A DNA stretch of 49,137 nucleotides from Saprospiraceae bacterium. Lineage in GTDB: Bacteria > Bacteroidota > Bacteroidia > Chitinophagales > Saprospiraceae. The stretch is from NCBI GenBank assembly GCA_016719855.1, contig JADJYH010000046.1, forward strand, positions 1 to 49,137, in the 5' to 3' direction. The notes beneath the pieces are model-generated. The model did not search any database. It was not told where the DNA came from and saw only the letters and a program-made list of their open reading frames with translations. Within the stretch, counting starts at the first letter, position 1. Each line of letters opens with the position of its first letter. This document shows positions 17,082 to 26,895 of the stretch, one piece after another. Position numbers and translations under genes: made by a program.

Positions 17082-17153
17082 ACGATTGACGATTGACGAT
17101 TGACGATTGGGTGCGCAGGTATCCCCAATCGTAAATCGTCAGTCGTCAATCGT
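17082..17153. repeat. Heptamer word hairpin inserted in frame in the HATPase domain
   Basis: Four ACGATTG units (17082-17109), a 16-nt loop, and four units of consensus CAATCGT (17126-17153). The total is exactly 72 nt, or 24 codons, and the frame stays open across it. It encodes about TDDLRLGIPAHPIVNRQSS between GEINVRL and IVIQVKDTGIGI, a turn before the ATP-lid motif. Confidence 0.75.
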
Positions 17154-17496
17154 ACATTGATTTCTCCGCTGGAAGGCGTAAACTTCAAGGCATTGGACAA
17201 CAGGTTGCCCACCACCTGCTGCACCTGTTCGGGGTCGAAGTCCATTTCCAACTTCTCCAGGGTGGTAAAAAAGCGCAACGAGAGGTTCCGGCTGTTGGCA
17301 AGGGATTGGAAGCTCTCCGTCACGTAGCGCAGGAACGCCACGATGTCGCCGTACCGTAGGTTCAGTTTGAACGACCTGTCCTCCAGTTTCGACAGGTCAA
17401 GCAGTTGGTTGACGAGGTGGAGGAGGTTTTGGCCGTTTCCTCTGAGGCCAATTTCAGTCCATGGAATTCCTTGACGTTGTTTTTGCTCCGTCGGTG

Positions 17497-17524
17497 ACTG
17501 CCAACTGCCAACTGCCAACTGCCA
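17497..17524. repeat. Heptamer array (ACTGCCA) at the HisKA reading-frame break
   Basis: Four exact ACTGCCA units (minus strand TGGCAGT). They follow directly after the H-box helix (GMAEEL). The frame entering the array is not the one that continues the kinase. The same word recurs after 28380 and 29179. Confidence 0.75.
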
Positions 17525-20324
17525 ACTCTTCGGCCATGCCAAGTATCACGGTCAGCGGTGTGCGAAATTCGTGGGTAAGGTTGGTATAAAGACGGCTCTT
17601 GAAAACGTCCAGTTCCTTCAGCCGCTCGGCTTCCTGCTGTTCGAGTCGCAATTGGTTTTTTAGCGCCAACCGCCTTTTCATAAAAAGGAAAACACCGAAG
17701 GCAATGCCGGCCAGCACCAATGCATACAGCAGGTATGCCCACCAGGTGGCCCACCAGGGTGGGTGGACGATGAGCGGCAACGCAATTTCTTCCGAAAGCC
17801 ATTGGCCCCTTGCATTGAGCGCCTTTACCCGAAACAGGTATTTGCCAGCGGGCAGGCTGTAAAAAGTCACGGTATTGTTCCTGGCAGGGGCCGACCAGTT
17901 TCTCATCCTGCCCCCTCCAACATATAGCTGTACAGGGTCTGCCCTCCCTCACCTGCACCGAAAACACCAAATTCAATGTTGACCGTCCGGTTGTAGTGGT
18001 AAACCTCCAAGCGGTCGTTCGCACTGTGAAAAATTTCGGTGATGACGCTGTCGGAGCCGTCTTTGGTCATGGAGATGGAGCGGAGCAGGAGCCGCTCGCT
18101 CGAAACTTGTAGGTTGTGTTTGTGCATCACCTCCGTGGGATAAAAACCCGTTATGCCCTTAGTGCCGCCGAAAAACATGCGCCCGTCGGATGCCTTGAAA
18201 AAGCTGGCCCGGTTGAACTCATTGTCCGCCAACCCGTCCTGTTTGAAGAAATTGATGAATTTACCAGTGACGATGTTTAAGCGGGATAGCCCGTTGAAAG
18301 TGGAGAGCCAGAGGCAGGAGTCACCTTCCGGCAGGATGCCAACAATATTGTCGTTGGGCAGGCCATCGGCTTGGGTATAGCGCTTGGTGGTTTTTGCCCC
18401 ATAATCAAACTGGACAAGTCCTTGCTCTGTGCCAATCCACAACTTGCCTTTGCCGTCGGGGTAAAGGGACTTTGGGTTTTGCAATGGCTCGGGGTCGTTC
18501 TCTTTCCAAACTTGGAACCTTTCGTTGACGGGGTCGTAGCTGCGCAGACTGGTGGCATTGCAGAACCAGACCTGTTGGTTATAGACATCAAAAGCCATAT
18601 CGGAAGCCGCTACTTGCCCTGTAAAGCTGTATAAATACTCCCATTGGGGTGATGGTTGTGACACGTCTAATTGATAGAAGGCATCCCCGTTGGTCTGCCA
18701 TATTTTGCCTTTGCCGTTTTTTGCCAAGACCCCTACATCGACGGATTTCGTGATACTTTTGTAAGGGTTGCTCCATGTTCGCATTTTGGGGTCAAAAACT
18801 GTCCCATCGTTCATCAAAAGCTTCCCTTCGAGGAAAAGCATGTCGTATGGTGGATGTGCCGTTGTTGACAGCGGCTGGTCTATCGCTTCACCGTTTTTTT
18901 TGATTTGAAAAATACTGCTGTAAAAACTGGCAAAGACATTTCCTTCGTCGTCTTCAGCAAAGCTCCTGAAGCTGCAAAACCCTTGACAAGCGGCGTTTTT
19001 TTCGGTGAACCAGGTATCGAACAAATCCTTAGTCGGGGCCACTTTTAAAAGGCCAACAGACGAGGCAACCCAAATGCTTCCTAATTTGTCCAGAAAGATA
19101 CCGCCCAAGTCCACTTGGTTCGGAAAGATTTGCTCCAGTTGCTTTTTGAAATTGACAGCCCTGCCTTGCTTGGCGTCGAAAAAAACGAGGTTGCGGGAAT
19201 TTCCGCTTGCCCACAGGTTCTCCTCTGGCGTTTCCAGGACGTCAACGAAATATGGCACGTCCGCCGACGGGCTGGAATGCTGGTGGATGGGGTGCAACTC
19301 AAAGGCCGCCGCCCCCTGTTTCAGCCTCCAAATAGTACCGCCAACCACCAAAAGTATGCTGTGGTTTTGGCCTGGCACTAAGAAGTAAGAGAAAATGGGC
19401 GAAGCTTGGGCAGGGATTTCTCGCTGTTTTTTTCCAGTCTTGTCAAATTGAATGACCGCCTTCAAGTCCTGCCTCAGGCAAAACAGGTTGCCAAGTCCGT
19501 CGCTGCAAATCGTGCGGCTAAAAATTACCTGACTTACACCTTCCAACCGGACTGCCCGTCCGATTTCCCCTTTTTGGAGCCGAAGCAGAAAGACTTCGCC
19601 CAATTGCGCTTGACCTTTACAAACCACCGCTGTTTCTCCGGAATGGAGTTGAATGCAGGTTGCACTCATGGTGTCTGCCCCACTTGGCAAATGCGCCGCT
19701 AAAGATTGGGCGGTTTGCTTGCCTGTCGCTGTATTGATGCTGATAAGCTGGCCATTTTGGCAATAACGCAACCACTCGCCATCGGCAAGTATTTTTTGAG
19801 GGGGCAGGCGGTTCGACCGAAATACTGGATGATTGGTGTTGGAAGCATTCAGAAACTGGTTCCCATCGAAGCGGGTGAGTGTGCCGTTGGCATTTATCCA
19901 AATAAAGCCCTGGCTGTCTTGTACGATGCTGGTAGTCGAGTTTTGTGGCAGCCCATCGGCAACGGTGTACAGGCGGAGGTCGGCTTTCTGCGCAACAGCG
20001 AAAAGCGGGAGGAGGGAAATCAAAAGGGTAAGCAATTTCGGAGTCTTAGGCATCAATTCAAGATTGTACCAATGTCCCGCAGGTATTGTTTCGAAGCGCT
20101 ACCAAAATTAGCATTAATACATTGGGAACTAAATTTCTTGTTTTCTTGCCAGAAAACCTGCCACAAGAGGAGAGGAAATTTGCGAAGCAATTTTTCCCTA
20201 CAAAAAAACGCTCTCCCGGCAGCGGAGAAGGGAATACATATAGCGTGTAGGGGAAGAGGGGCAAAATGTCATGTTGAGCAATTTGCACAAAACTTATTAT
20301 TGCGGAGCATAGATACAACTTACA

Positions 20325-20400
20325 ACCTCTTGGTGATTGAAGTTGAAACGGCAGGTTTGTCTTAACAAACCTGCCGTTTCAACTTCAATCACCAAGAGGT
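20325..20400. repeat. Perfect palindrome, 36-bp arms, 4-nt loop
   Basis: 20325-20360 is exactly complementary to 20365-20400 with loop CTTA. It lies 35 nt downstream of the SSS symporter stop (minus strand) and ~270 nt upstream of the HTCC start. There is no T tract, so it is longer and more perfect than a normal intrinsic terminator needs to be. Confidence 0.85.
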
Positions 20401-20434
20401 CCGTGACGGATCGTATTTCTATATGCACTGATGA

Positions 20435-22108
20435 TTACCAGAACATGGCATACAAGAAGACCAATATCAAGCAGACAATAATGGCACTGATATTAAAGGC
20501 TGGCGATGTGGCAAAAAACTGCCTTGTGAGCGGTATCCCTTTTTCATGGTCAGCACCTTTGCCCTCTATGTAGCTGATGGCGACCATGATGAGCGAGGAG
20601 GCAAACCAAGTCCACATCATCTGCTGAAGGAACGGTATATGGACAAATAAAGAGCTGTCCGACCATCCATTGGGCGCCACCTTGAAGTACATAGCAATGG
20701 GGATGGACAGCAGCACGCCCCAAATGGCAGCGTTGTTGGTGGTTTTCTTCCAGAACAAACCGAGCATGAACACCGCCAAGATGCCAGGGCTGACGATACC
20801 CGTATATTCTTGGATGTACTGGAACACCTGACCGAGGTTGCCCAACTGGGGTGCCAATAAGATGGAAATCACCAATGCAATGACAGCCGTGATGCGGCCT
20901 ACATTTACGAGTTGGCCATCTCCAGCATTTTTGCCGAAATAGGGTTTGTAAATATCCATCGTGAATATGGTGGCCGTGGAGTTCAGCATGGAGGCCAAGG
21001 AGGAAACGATGGCGGCGGCAAGGGCCGCCAATACCAAGCCTTTCAGGCCCGTAGGCACGAATTTGTGTATGAGCCAAGGCGCTGCGCTGTCATTGATAAT
21101 CGCACCGTCCTTGAGGAAGGCAGGGTCAACCGATTGGGCAGTTACCGCTCCGTCGGGGCCTGCGTTCAGTACATAGGCAATAATGCCTGGCACCTCCACA
21201 ATCAAGGGCATCAACAACTTCAGGAAAGCGGCAAAAGCAATGCCTTTCTGCGCTTCTCCCAGGCTCTTGGCAGCCAAGGTGCGCTGGATGATGTACTGGT
21301 TGAAGCCCCAGTAGTACAGGTTGGCCACCCACATGCCACCAAGCAGGACGGCCAAGCCGGGCAAATCCCACCAAGCATCTTTGCCGTTGGGCGTGATGAT
21401 TTCGCCCTGCTCCAATATCATGGAAAACTTCTCCGGCACTTTTTCATACAAGGCCTGAAAGCCTGAGATGATGCCACCATCGGGTGAAACGTGCGTTATT
21501 GCGATGAAGGTCGTCACCAAGCCCCCTATTACCAGCAGGACGACCTGCACTACGTCCGTCCAGGCCACGGCAGAAAGCCCTCCCCAGAGTGAATAGGCAG
21601 CGGCAAACAGCGCCAGGCCGACCACAAAGTACATCATGGTCGAGCCATCGCCGGAGCCGAGGATGGTGTCGAGCGCCTTGGCCCCCAAATACAGCACGGA
21701 GGTAAGGTTGACGAAGACGAAAAGGCAAATCCAGAATATGGCGAGGATGGTTTTCAGGTTGGTGCTGTACCGCTTCTCGACAAACTCCGGAATGGTGTAC
21801 AACTGTTGTTTGATGAAAATCGGCAGGAAGAACTTGCCGACGATGAGCAGCGACAGCGCCGCCATCCATTCGTAGGAGGCAATGGCCAAGCCAATGGCGA
21901 AGCCAGACCCTGACATACCGATGAACTGCTCCGCAGAGATATTGGCAGCGATGAGCGATGAACCAATTGCCCACCAAGGCAGGGACTTGCTGGCAAGGAA
22001 ATAACCCTCCGCCGTTTTTTCGCCCTTTCTTGAAACCCAAAGGCCAATGAACATTATCAAGGCAGCATAACTGATAAACACTACATAATCTAAGGTGCCG
22101 AAATCCAT
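20435..22108 (-). CDS. Sodium/solute symporter (SSS family, SGLT-like)
   Basis: 557 residues, start ATG 22108 (MDFGTLDYVVFISYAALIMF). About 14 transmembrane segments are visible. Family marks are GEKTAEGYFLASKSLPWWAI, SLIAANISAEQFIGMSGSGF and TLKTILAIFWICLFVFVNLT, followed by the conserved YSLWGGLSAVAWTDVVQ. The pattern is closest to vSGLT-type sugar or myo-inositol carriers, which couple inward Na+ flow to substrate uptake across the inner membrane. The substrate is not certain. It is transcribed away from the caspase-like gene and toward the HTCC regulator, so it may be controlled with it, but nothing proves this. The end (IIVCLILVFLYAMFW) is complete. Confidence 0.9.
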   Translation of the reverse strand: MDFGTLDYVVFISYAALIMFIGLWVSRKGEKTAEGYFLASKSLPWWAIGSSLIAANISAEQFIGMSGSGFAIGLAIASYEWMAALSLLIVGKFFLPIFIKQQLYTIPEFVEKRYSTNLKTILAIFWICLFVFVNLTSVLYLGAKALDTILGSGDGSTMMYFVVGLALFAAAYSLWGGLSAVAWTDVVQVVLLVIGGLVTTFIAITHVSPDGGIISGFQALYEKVPEKFSMILEQGEIITPNGKDAWWDLPGLAVLLGGMWVANLYYWGFNQYIIQRTLAAKSLGEAQKGIAFAAFLKLLMPLIVEVPGIIAYVLNAGPDGAVTAQSVDPAFLKDGAIINDSAAPWLIHKFVPTGLKGLVLAALAAAIVSSLASMLNSTATIFTMDIYKPYFGKNAGDGQLVNVGRITAVIALVISILLAPQLGNLGQVFQYIQEYTGIVSPGILAVFMLGLFWKKTTNNAAIWGVLLSIPIAMYFKVAPNGWSDSSLFVHIPFLQQMMWTWFASSLIMVAISYIEGKGADHEKGIPLTRQFFATSPAFNISAIIVCLILVFLYAMFW

Positions 22109-22622
22109 AATCTTAAAGTTGGTTGGTTAATGAATCCTTCGCTCATCTCTTCCTCAGTCTCATTCGAAACCCGCCTGTACGACCTGACAATGGAGTAGTT
22201 GAGAAAGACGAGGTAGTCGTTTGTTTAAAGTTCGTTTTGCATGTATTACAATTCAGCCCGAAAGAAAGGGAAAAGTAGGGGATGGGCAAAATTTATTTTT
22301 CAATAGGTATTTTAATGCCCTAGCAGTACCGGCTTAGCAAGTATTTTCTTAACCAAAAAACCGCATGGAGAACTTGCAGTTTGGGGCTTTCTTATGAAAA
22401 ATGCAAATCAGCCCTTATTTAAGCTTTTGAGCACGGGTCGGAGGTTTCAGGTCTTTACGGGGGCTATCGTCAATTGAAAATGGCGCTTTTACTTGCTGCA
22501 CCCCTTAAAAAATGGATGTAGCAGAATCTTCCCTGAAACTTGAAACCAACCTCACGAACCATTGACTGAAAGTTTGGCTGAAAATTTTAATTTTGACATT
22601 TCCAATTCTACAATCAGTTGCC
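22109..22622. other. Divergent intergenic region with plus-strand promoter
   Basis: 514 nt between the symporter and the caspase-like gene. On plus, TTG 22562-22564 and TAATTTTG 22588-22595 (23-nt spacer) form a candidate promoter for the caspase-like gene. An imperfect inverted repeat, GAGGTTTCAGGT near 22441 against GAAACTTGAAACCAACCTC ending at 22553, may be a degraded word hairpin. No gene is visible. Confidence 0.45.
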
Positions 22623-24925
22623 ATGAAATCCTTCCTCACCATTTTCGCCCTGCTTATGGGCATTTGTCATCCTGTCAGGACCCCCGCCCAGGTTATTGAC
22701 TTGGACGGGAGCACAACCCGTGCCGTCGTCGTCGGCATCTCCGACTATCAAGACCCGGAAATCCCTGACCTCCGCTTTGCCGACAAGGACGCTCAGGCTT
22801 TTGCAGGTTGGTTGCAATCCCCCGCAGGCGGAAGCCTGGAGGAAAAAAACCAGGCTGCTCACCAACAAAGAAGCGACCGCCAAGTTGTGCTTTGGATTGG
22901 CTGCTGGATGCAAGCAAGGAAGGCGACCTGCCATCATATACTTTAGTGGGCACGGAGATGTGGAAATCAAAACCCTCAGCCAGCCAGGGTATCTGCTAAC
23001 CTGGGATTCCCCTCCCAGGCCTTACGCAGCTGGCTCTTTGCCGCTTTATTATTTCCAAGATGTAATCAGCACACTTTCTATTGCCAATAAAGCAAAGGTG
23101 TTGGTTATTACTGACGCCTGCCGTTCCGGAAAGCTTGCGGGAAGTGCTTCCAATGGGCCTCAGCTTACAAGCGCCAACCTTTCCAAGCAATTTGCCAATG
23201 AAGTCAAAATTCTTTCCTGCCAACCCAACGAGTACAGCGTTGAGGGCGAGCAATGGGGCGGGGGGCGAGGCGCTTTCAGCTACCACTTGGTGGACGGGCT
23301 TTACGGCATGGCTGACAAGAACAAAGACCAACGGGTTGTCCTCTCTGAAATTGACAATTACCTGGAAGAACATGTAACCCAAGAAGTAGCGCCGCTGACA
23401 CAAATCCCGATGACAGTGGGAAACAAGGCAGAACTCGTTTCGACGGTGGATGAAATGTCCCTGGCTCAACTTCGGCAGAGCAGAAATTTCGAGGTTCAAC
23501 AGTTTTCAAAGATTGGGGGACGTGGGATTGTGACGAGGTGTTGGCTGGCTTGGACAGCAACATCGTGCAGATGTACAAGGCTTTTGTCTCAGCGATGGAG
23601 AATAAGCTATTCTTTGAGCCTACTGGCGCTTGTGCGGAGGATTTGTATATGAAATTGGTGCAGAAACAAGAACTGAAATCTTTGTACAATCACATGCGCC
23701 GGGATTATTCGGCGGCTTTGCAAGACGATGCACAACAGGTACTCAACCGGATGCTGTTCAAACCTGAAAAGAAAGTGATTTTGAATCTCCCAGAACCGTT
23801 CAACGAATTTATGGACCTTATCCTAAAATGCTTGAGCGAGCTGCCAAATTACTTGGCAAAGACCATTATATGTACCCAATCTCCAAGCCAGGAAAACGCT
23901 TTTTGAAGGAGGCATTCTTTATTTAGTAAAAAAATCCTGGAAAGATAAAATCAGCGGTTCTTTGGCAATTGCCAAGTTTCGTGAATCCCTGAAATTGCAA
24001 CCTCAAGCACCTCATACTTATTTTTGGATGGCGATGACTTACTACTTTAATATGCAACAACGTGACTCTGCCTATTATTATATTCAAAAAGCTAGTCAAG
24101 CTGCTCCAGCATGGCGCTTACCTAAAGCTACTGAAGCAATGTTTCTTTCAATAGACAGAAAGTTTATTCAAGCAAAAAGTCGTTGGATGAATTAAACTTG
24201 ACGGATTACTGGATATAAACGTTTTGGAGAGTTGGGCAGACTGGTATCTGTTTCAAGGCAAGTTTGACAAAGCGCTTGAAATAGATAGTAAAATCTTTCT
24301 ATGGACTCTACTTTAGTTTCCGGGGCAAATGGTAAAATTTTAGTGCTTGGCCTTATGGGGAAAAAGGAGGAGGCTATAAAATTTTTGAATGGGCAGTTCA
24401 AAAAATCCAGAAAATCCTTTGCCTTATTACTTCATTGGCAACATGTATTATATAATCGGCGAGACAGGTAATTCCGTTGAGTATTTCAGGAAAGCAATAG
24501 AATATGACTCCTCCCTGATTTGGGCTTATTCCCAACTTGGGGATGCCCTGATAATCCTGGATAGCCTTGACGAAGCCGAGGTTGTCTTATTGGACGGGTT
24601 GTTTAGAGATTCTACCTACATGCCTTTGGTAAATGCGCTCGGAGGGAGTTTCCTTGGGCAAGAAAAATTTTGAAAAAGCAGAGCAATTTTACAAAAGAGC
24701 TATCGAACTGGACGATTCAAACATGGCGCCTTACTACAATTTAGCATCTACTTACACTGAGCTGGGCAACTTTCAGGAAGCCCTTAGCTATCTTGATTTG
24801 GCAATTCAAAAAGGAATGAAGCAATACGACTACATTCAGAAAGATGAAGTTCTCACCCCTTTAATGGAACTGCCGGAGTACAAGGTTTTAATGAAAAGCA
24901 TTTTCCGGATAAAGTCAAGGACTAA
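22623..24925 (+). pseudogene. Secreted caspase-domain (C14) protein with TPR repeats, frameshifted
   Basis: The ATG at 22623 starts a signal peptide (MKSFLTIFALLMGICHPVRT). The caspase domain follows: TTRAVVVGISDYQDPEIPDL, LRFADKDAQAFAGWLQSP, IIYFSGHGDVE with the catalytic His, VLVITDACRSGKLAG with the catalytic Cys, and FANEVKILSCQPNEYSVEG. Later frames give VLAGLDSNIVQMYKAFVSAM and LYNHMRRDYSAALQD. At least four TPR-like helical pairs end the protein: LQPQAPHTYFWMAMTYYFN, GNMYYIIGETGNSVEYFRKA, LIWAYSQLGDALIILDSL, MAPYYNLASTYTELGNFQ. After repair it ends HFPDKVKD with TAA 24923-24925, about 765 residues. The dyad is intact, so a Lys/Arg-type metacaspase-like protease is likely, acting in the periplasm or on the surface. 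Frame breaks lie near 22850, 22885, 22930, 23530, 23815 and 24195-24380. Confidence 0.78.
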
Positions 24926-24945
24926 AAACTCAAAACGGGAATTTT

Positions 24946-25000
24946 GTTTGAGAAAATTTAAGAGGCTGTTTGGATGACCCAAACAGCCTCTTTCTCAAAC
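24946..25000. terminator. Extended bidirectional terminator
   Basis: Inner stem AGAGGCTGTTTGG (24961-24973) with CCAAACAGCCTCT (24979-24991); outer stem GTTTGAGAAA (24946-24955) with TTTCTCAAAC (24991-25000). It sits between the convergent caspase-like and beta-helix genes and can serve both. Confidence 0.8.
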
Positions 25001-25021
25001 CCTTAAAAAGTCAAATAGTAA

Positions 25022-26044
25022 CTAGAAACAATCTTCACTCGGAAGCAGAATGCCCCCTTTACTAATATCTACGGTATTATTTTCCCCGCAGTCCTTAACT
25101 CGAACATTAGGAAAGGATCCAACTATTACAGTGTTGTGATGAGTGACGTCAGCGTGGAAGCCAAATGTATTAGAATCCTTTCCCAACTCTATGTCACCTA
25201 ATCCGTTATCACTACAGTCGTTATTTTCAACCGTGCAAAGGCTTGCACCATCATAAAGTAAAACACCAAACCAATCATTGTGATAGAATTTGTTATTGCT
25301 TATTTTCCAATCCTTCCCGGCAATCATAGTTGAAAGAAAACCACTTTCCCTAGAAATTGCACCACCATCTGGCACTGCACATGGAACGACGCCTATATGG
25401 TTTCTAAAGCAATGATTATCTTCAAAAGTGCCACCTTCATCGCAAATCCAGGCTCCAAAAGCGCATTTTGAAAATTCATTGTTTCGTACGATAGCTTTCT
25501 TTCCATTAATTACAATCAATCCATTGCCTACTGGAAAAGAACCAGCGATGTCTAGAATGCCCTCGATGCTATTGTTTTCTATCTTTACTTCGTCCGAATT
25601 TTGAAACAGAATGGTATTTTGATGCCTGGTAAATTTACAGTTAGTGACAACTGACTTCGAGGAGTTCTCTAAAAAGATACCGACGCATCCCAATGAATCA
25701 AGCGGTTGAATTTCCACATTTTCAATGCAAAATCCTTCTGCATTAAGAACGAAAAGTGCTGGATCAATTAACGGTTCACTAGAGGAGAGTAGTGGTTTAG
25801 TATCCACTATCAAAATAGCGCCTGTTTCTCCTCTGATACAGACCTTAGTTGAAACAGTGACAGAGCCAGATTCATTGTGATTGCCGGAAGCCAAAATAAC
25901 AGTGCCACCATCACCTGCATCTTCGACGGCTTGAGCTAAGGCGTCAACAGAACCAGCAGGTACTGTTATCTCGTTTTTGTCTTTTTTGCATCCCGCAAGG
26001 ATGAGGGTAAACAGCAGAAGGAAAGGTAGGATAAATGATTTCAT
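25022..26044 (-). CDS. Lipoprotein with right-handed parallel beta-helix
   Basis: 340 residues. MKSFILPFLLLFTLILAGCK is a lipoprotein signal with Cys19. Residues ~30-330 show beta-helix rungs with ladders of Asn, Ile and Val: VCIRGETGAILIVD, FCIENVEIQPLDSLGCVGIF, VKIENNSIEGILD, AIVRNNEFSKCAFGAWICD and WKISNNKFYHNDWFGVLLYD, like NosD/pectate-lyase-type folds. No catalytic Asp/Arg cluster of a lyase can be picked out with certainty. Such proteins bind or cut polysaccharides at the cell surface. The gene is visibly more AT-rich than its neighbours, so recent acquisition is possible. It is intact, unlike the genes on either side. Confidence 0.78.
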   Translation of the reverse strand: MKSFILPFLLLFTLILAGCKKDKNEITVPAGSVDALAQAVEDAGDGGTVILASGNHNESGSVTVSTKVCIRGETGAILIVDTKPLLSSSEPLIDPALFVLNAEGFCIENVEIQPLDSLGCVGIFLENSSKSVVTNCKFTRHQNTILFQNSDEVKIENNSIEGILDIAGSFPVGNGLIVINGKKAIVRNNEFSKCAFGAWICDEGGTFEDNHCFRNHIGVVPCAVPDGGAISRESGFLSTMIAGKDWKISNNKFYHNDWFGVLLYDGASLCTVENNDCSDNGLGDIELGKDSNTFGFHADVTHHNTVIVGSFPNVRVKDCGENNTVDISKGGILLPSEDCF

Positions 26045-26169
26045 CGTTTAGAGTTTTTAAAAGGTGAAAAAATGAAAAGCATAACAAATGTATCCAATCT
26101 TTTTCAGGTCGAAGTCATTAATAGGGTTTTTTATCTTGTTCCACCTTTTTTGCCTTGTTCCACCCTTTC

Positions 26170-26768
26170 TCAAAAACTCTTCACCATTTCCGCCACGTTG
26201 AACTTGATGCCTTCCATGATTTCCACGTCCGCCGACCAGTCATCCATAAGCCAATGCTGGCCAGCATTGGCCGTGATTCTTTCTTGGCCTTCGTAAAATC
26301 CAGATAATGCGCTTAACGCCGAACCGGTGGTAATCGTCTGTTTTTTCGGCCACGTAGTCCATTTCGATGCCTTCCCCTACATCAGCCCGCACGTCAATTT
26401 CGATGATGATTTCGGGCGGGATGTCTGCGTATTTGTCAGTCAGCTTGAAGTTTACTTTGTTGAAAATGGAGATGTCAGCGCCCCGTCTATCAATTGGGGA
26501 GAGGTCAATGCCCATTTCTCCAACCGTTAAATGGTACATATCTTTTGGTAGGGCATAAAACATGTGGCTGATTATTGACGCTTTGAGATAGGATTTCAGA
26601 ACAGTTTCGATAGTAATTGATTCAAAACTTACTTCGCCGTTCAATACCATCCTTGTAGCCCTTGTAGTAGATGGGCTTGCCCCGCACTACCTCGTAAATC
26701 AAGTAGTCAGGCACTTTGGCAGTTTCCTTTTTCCGCTTCTTCGGTGCTTCGGCTGTTGCTGTGCTCAT
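26170..26768 (-). pseudogene. Uma2-family (PD-(D/E)xK-like) nuclease fold protein, frameshifted
   Basis: The ATG at 26768 gives MSTATAEAPKKRKKETAKVP, DYLIYEVVRGKPIYYKGYKD. After one indel come VLNGEVSFESITIETVLKSY, RRGADISIFNKVNFKLTDKY, PPEIIIEIDVRADVG and DDYHRFGVKRIIWI. After a second indel near 26290 come VANAGQHWLMDDWSADVEIM and AEMVKSF with TGA at 26172-26170. ADISIF, the acidic IIIEID and the late W-I strand match the Uma2/DUF820 core, which has a restriction-endonuclease fold; activity is unproven in most members. About 198 residues is typical. The basic N-terminus is unusual. It is divergent from the MoxR-like gene. Confidence 0.72.
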
Positions 26769-26895
26769 AAATAAAAATTTTCTCAAAAATAGGGTTTTAT
26801 TTTCAAACAAAACAATCTCCCCTCCTCCGTGTTTCCCCCAAAGTCCCCACTTTTGCCAACGCAACCCGGGCTGCATACAGCCGCAAAATATTTTT

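Larger units (their letters stand above)
15894..20053 (-). pseudogene. Hybrid two-component regulator (HTCC: beta-propeller, kinase, receiver, AraC)
   Basis: Four frames join into about 1385 residues. Signal peptide (MPKTPKLLTLLISLLPLFAV). Two-bladed propeller set, residues ~25-640 (DLRLYTVADGLPQNSTTSIV, repeated LWIGT-like blades). Y_Y_Y domain ending YSLPAGKYLFRVKALN. One membrane helix (WWAYLLYALVLAGIAFGVFL). HisKA with LTHEFRTPLTVILGMAEEL. HATPase with GNLLSNALKFTP, VKDTGIGIPEADL and GEGTGIGLAHALE. Receiver with ILLIEDNPDVVTYL, DLIISDVMMPEKDG and the late Lys of PKPF. AraC HTH ending VGFKEVPHFSKTFQETYGMS. Such proteins sense periplasmic ligands, often glycans, and regulate nearby genes; no sus genes are adjacent. 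Frame breaks lie near 17905, 17500, 17455 and 16710-16790. Two of these coincide with repeat elements, the others look like indels. Confidence 0.88.

Noticed and set aside
17082..17153. CRISPR-like array suggested by regular short repeats
   Set aside because: Units are 7 bp with no spacers, arms are inverted, and no cas gene is present.
26250..26271. 22-bp perfect palindrome inside the Uma2-type gene
   Set aside because: It encodes the conserved-looking ANAGQHW segment in the corrected frame, so codon choice can explain it; no second copy was seen.
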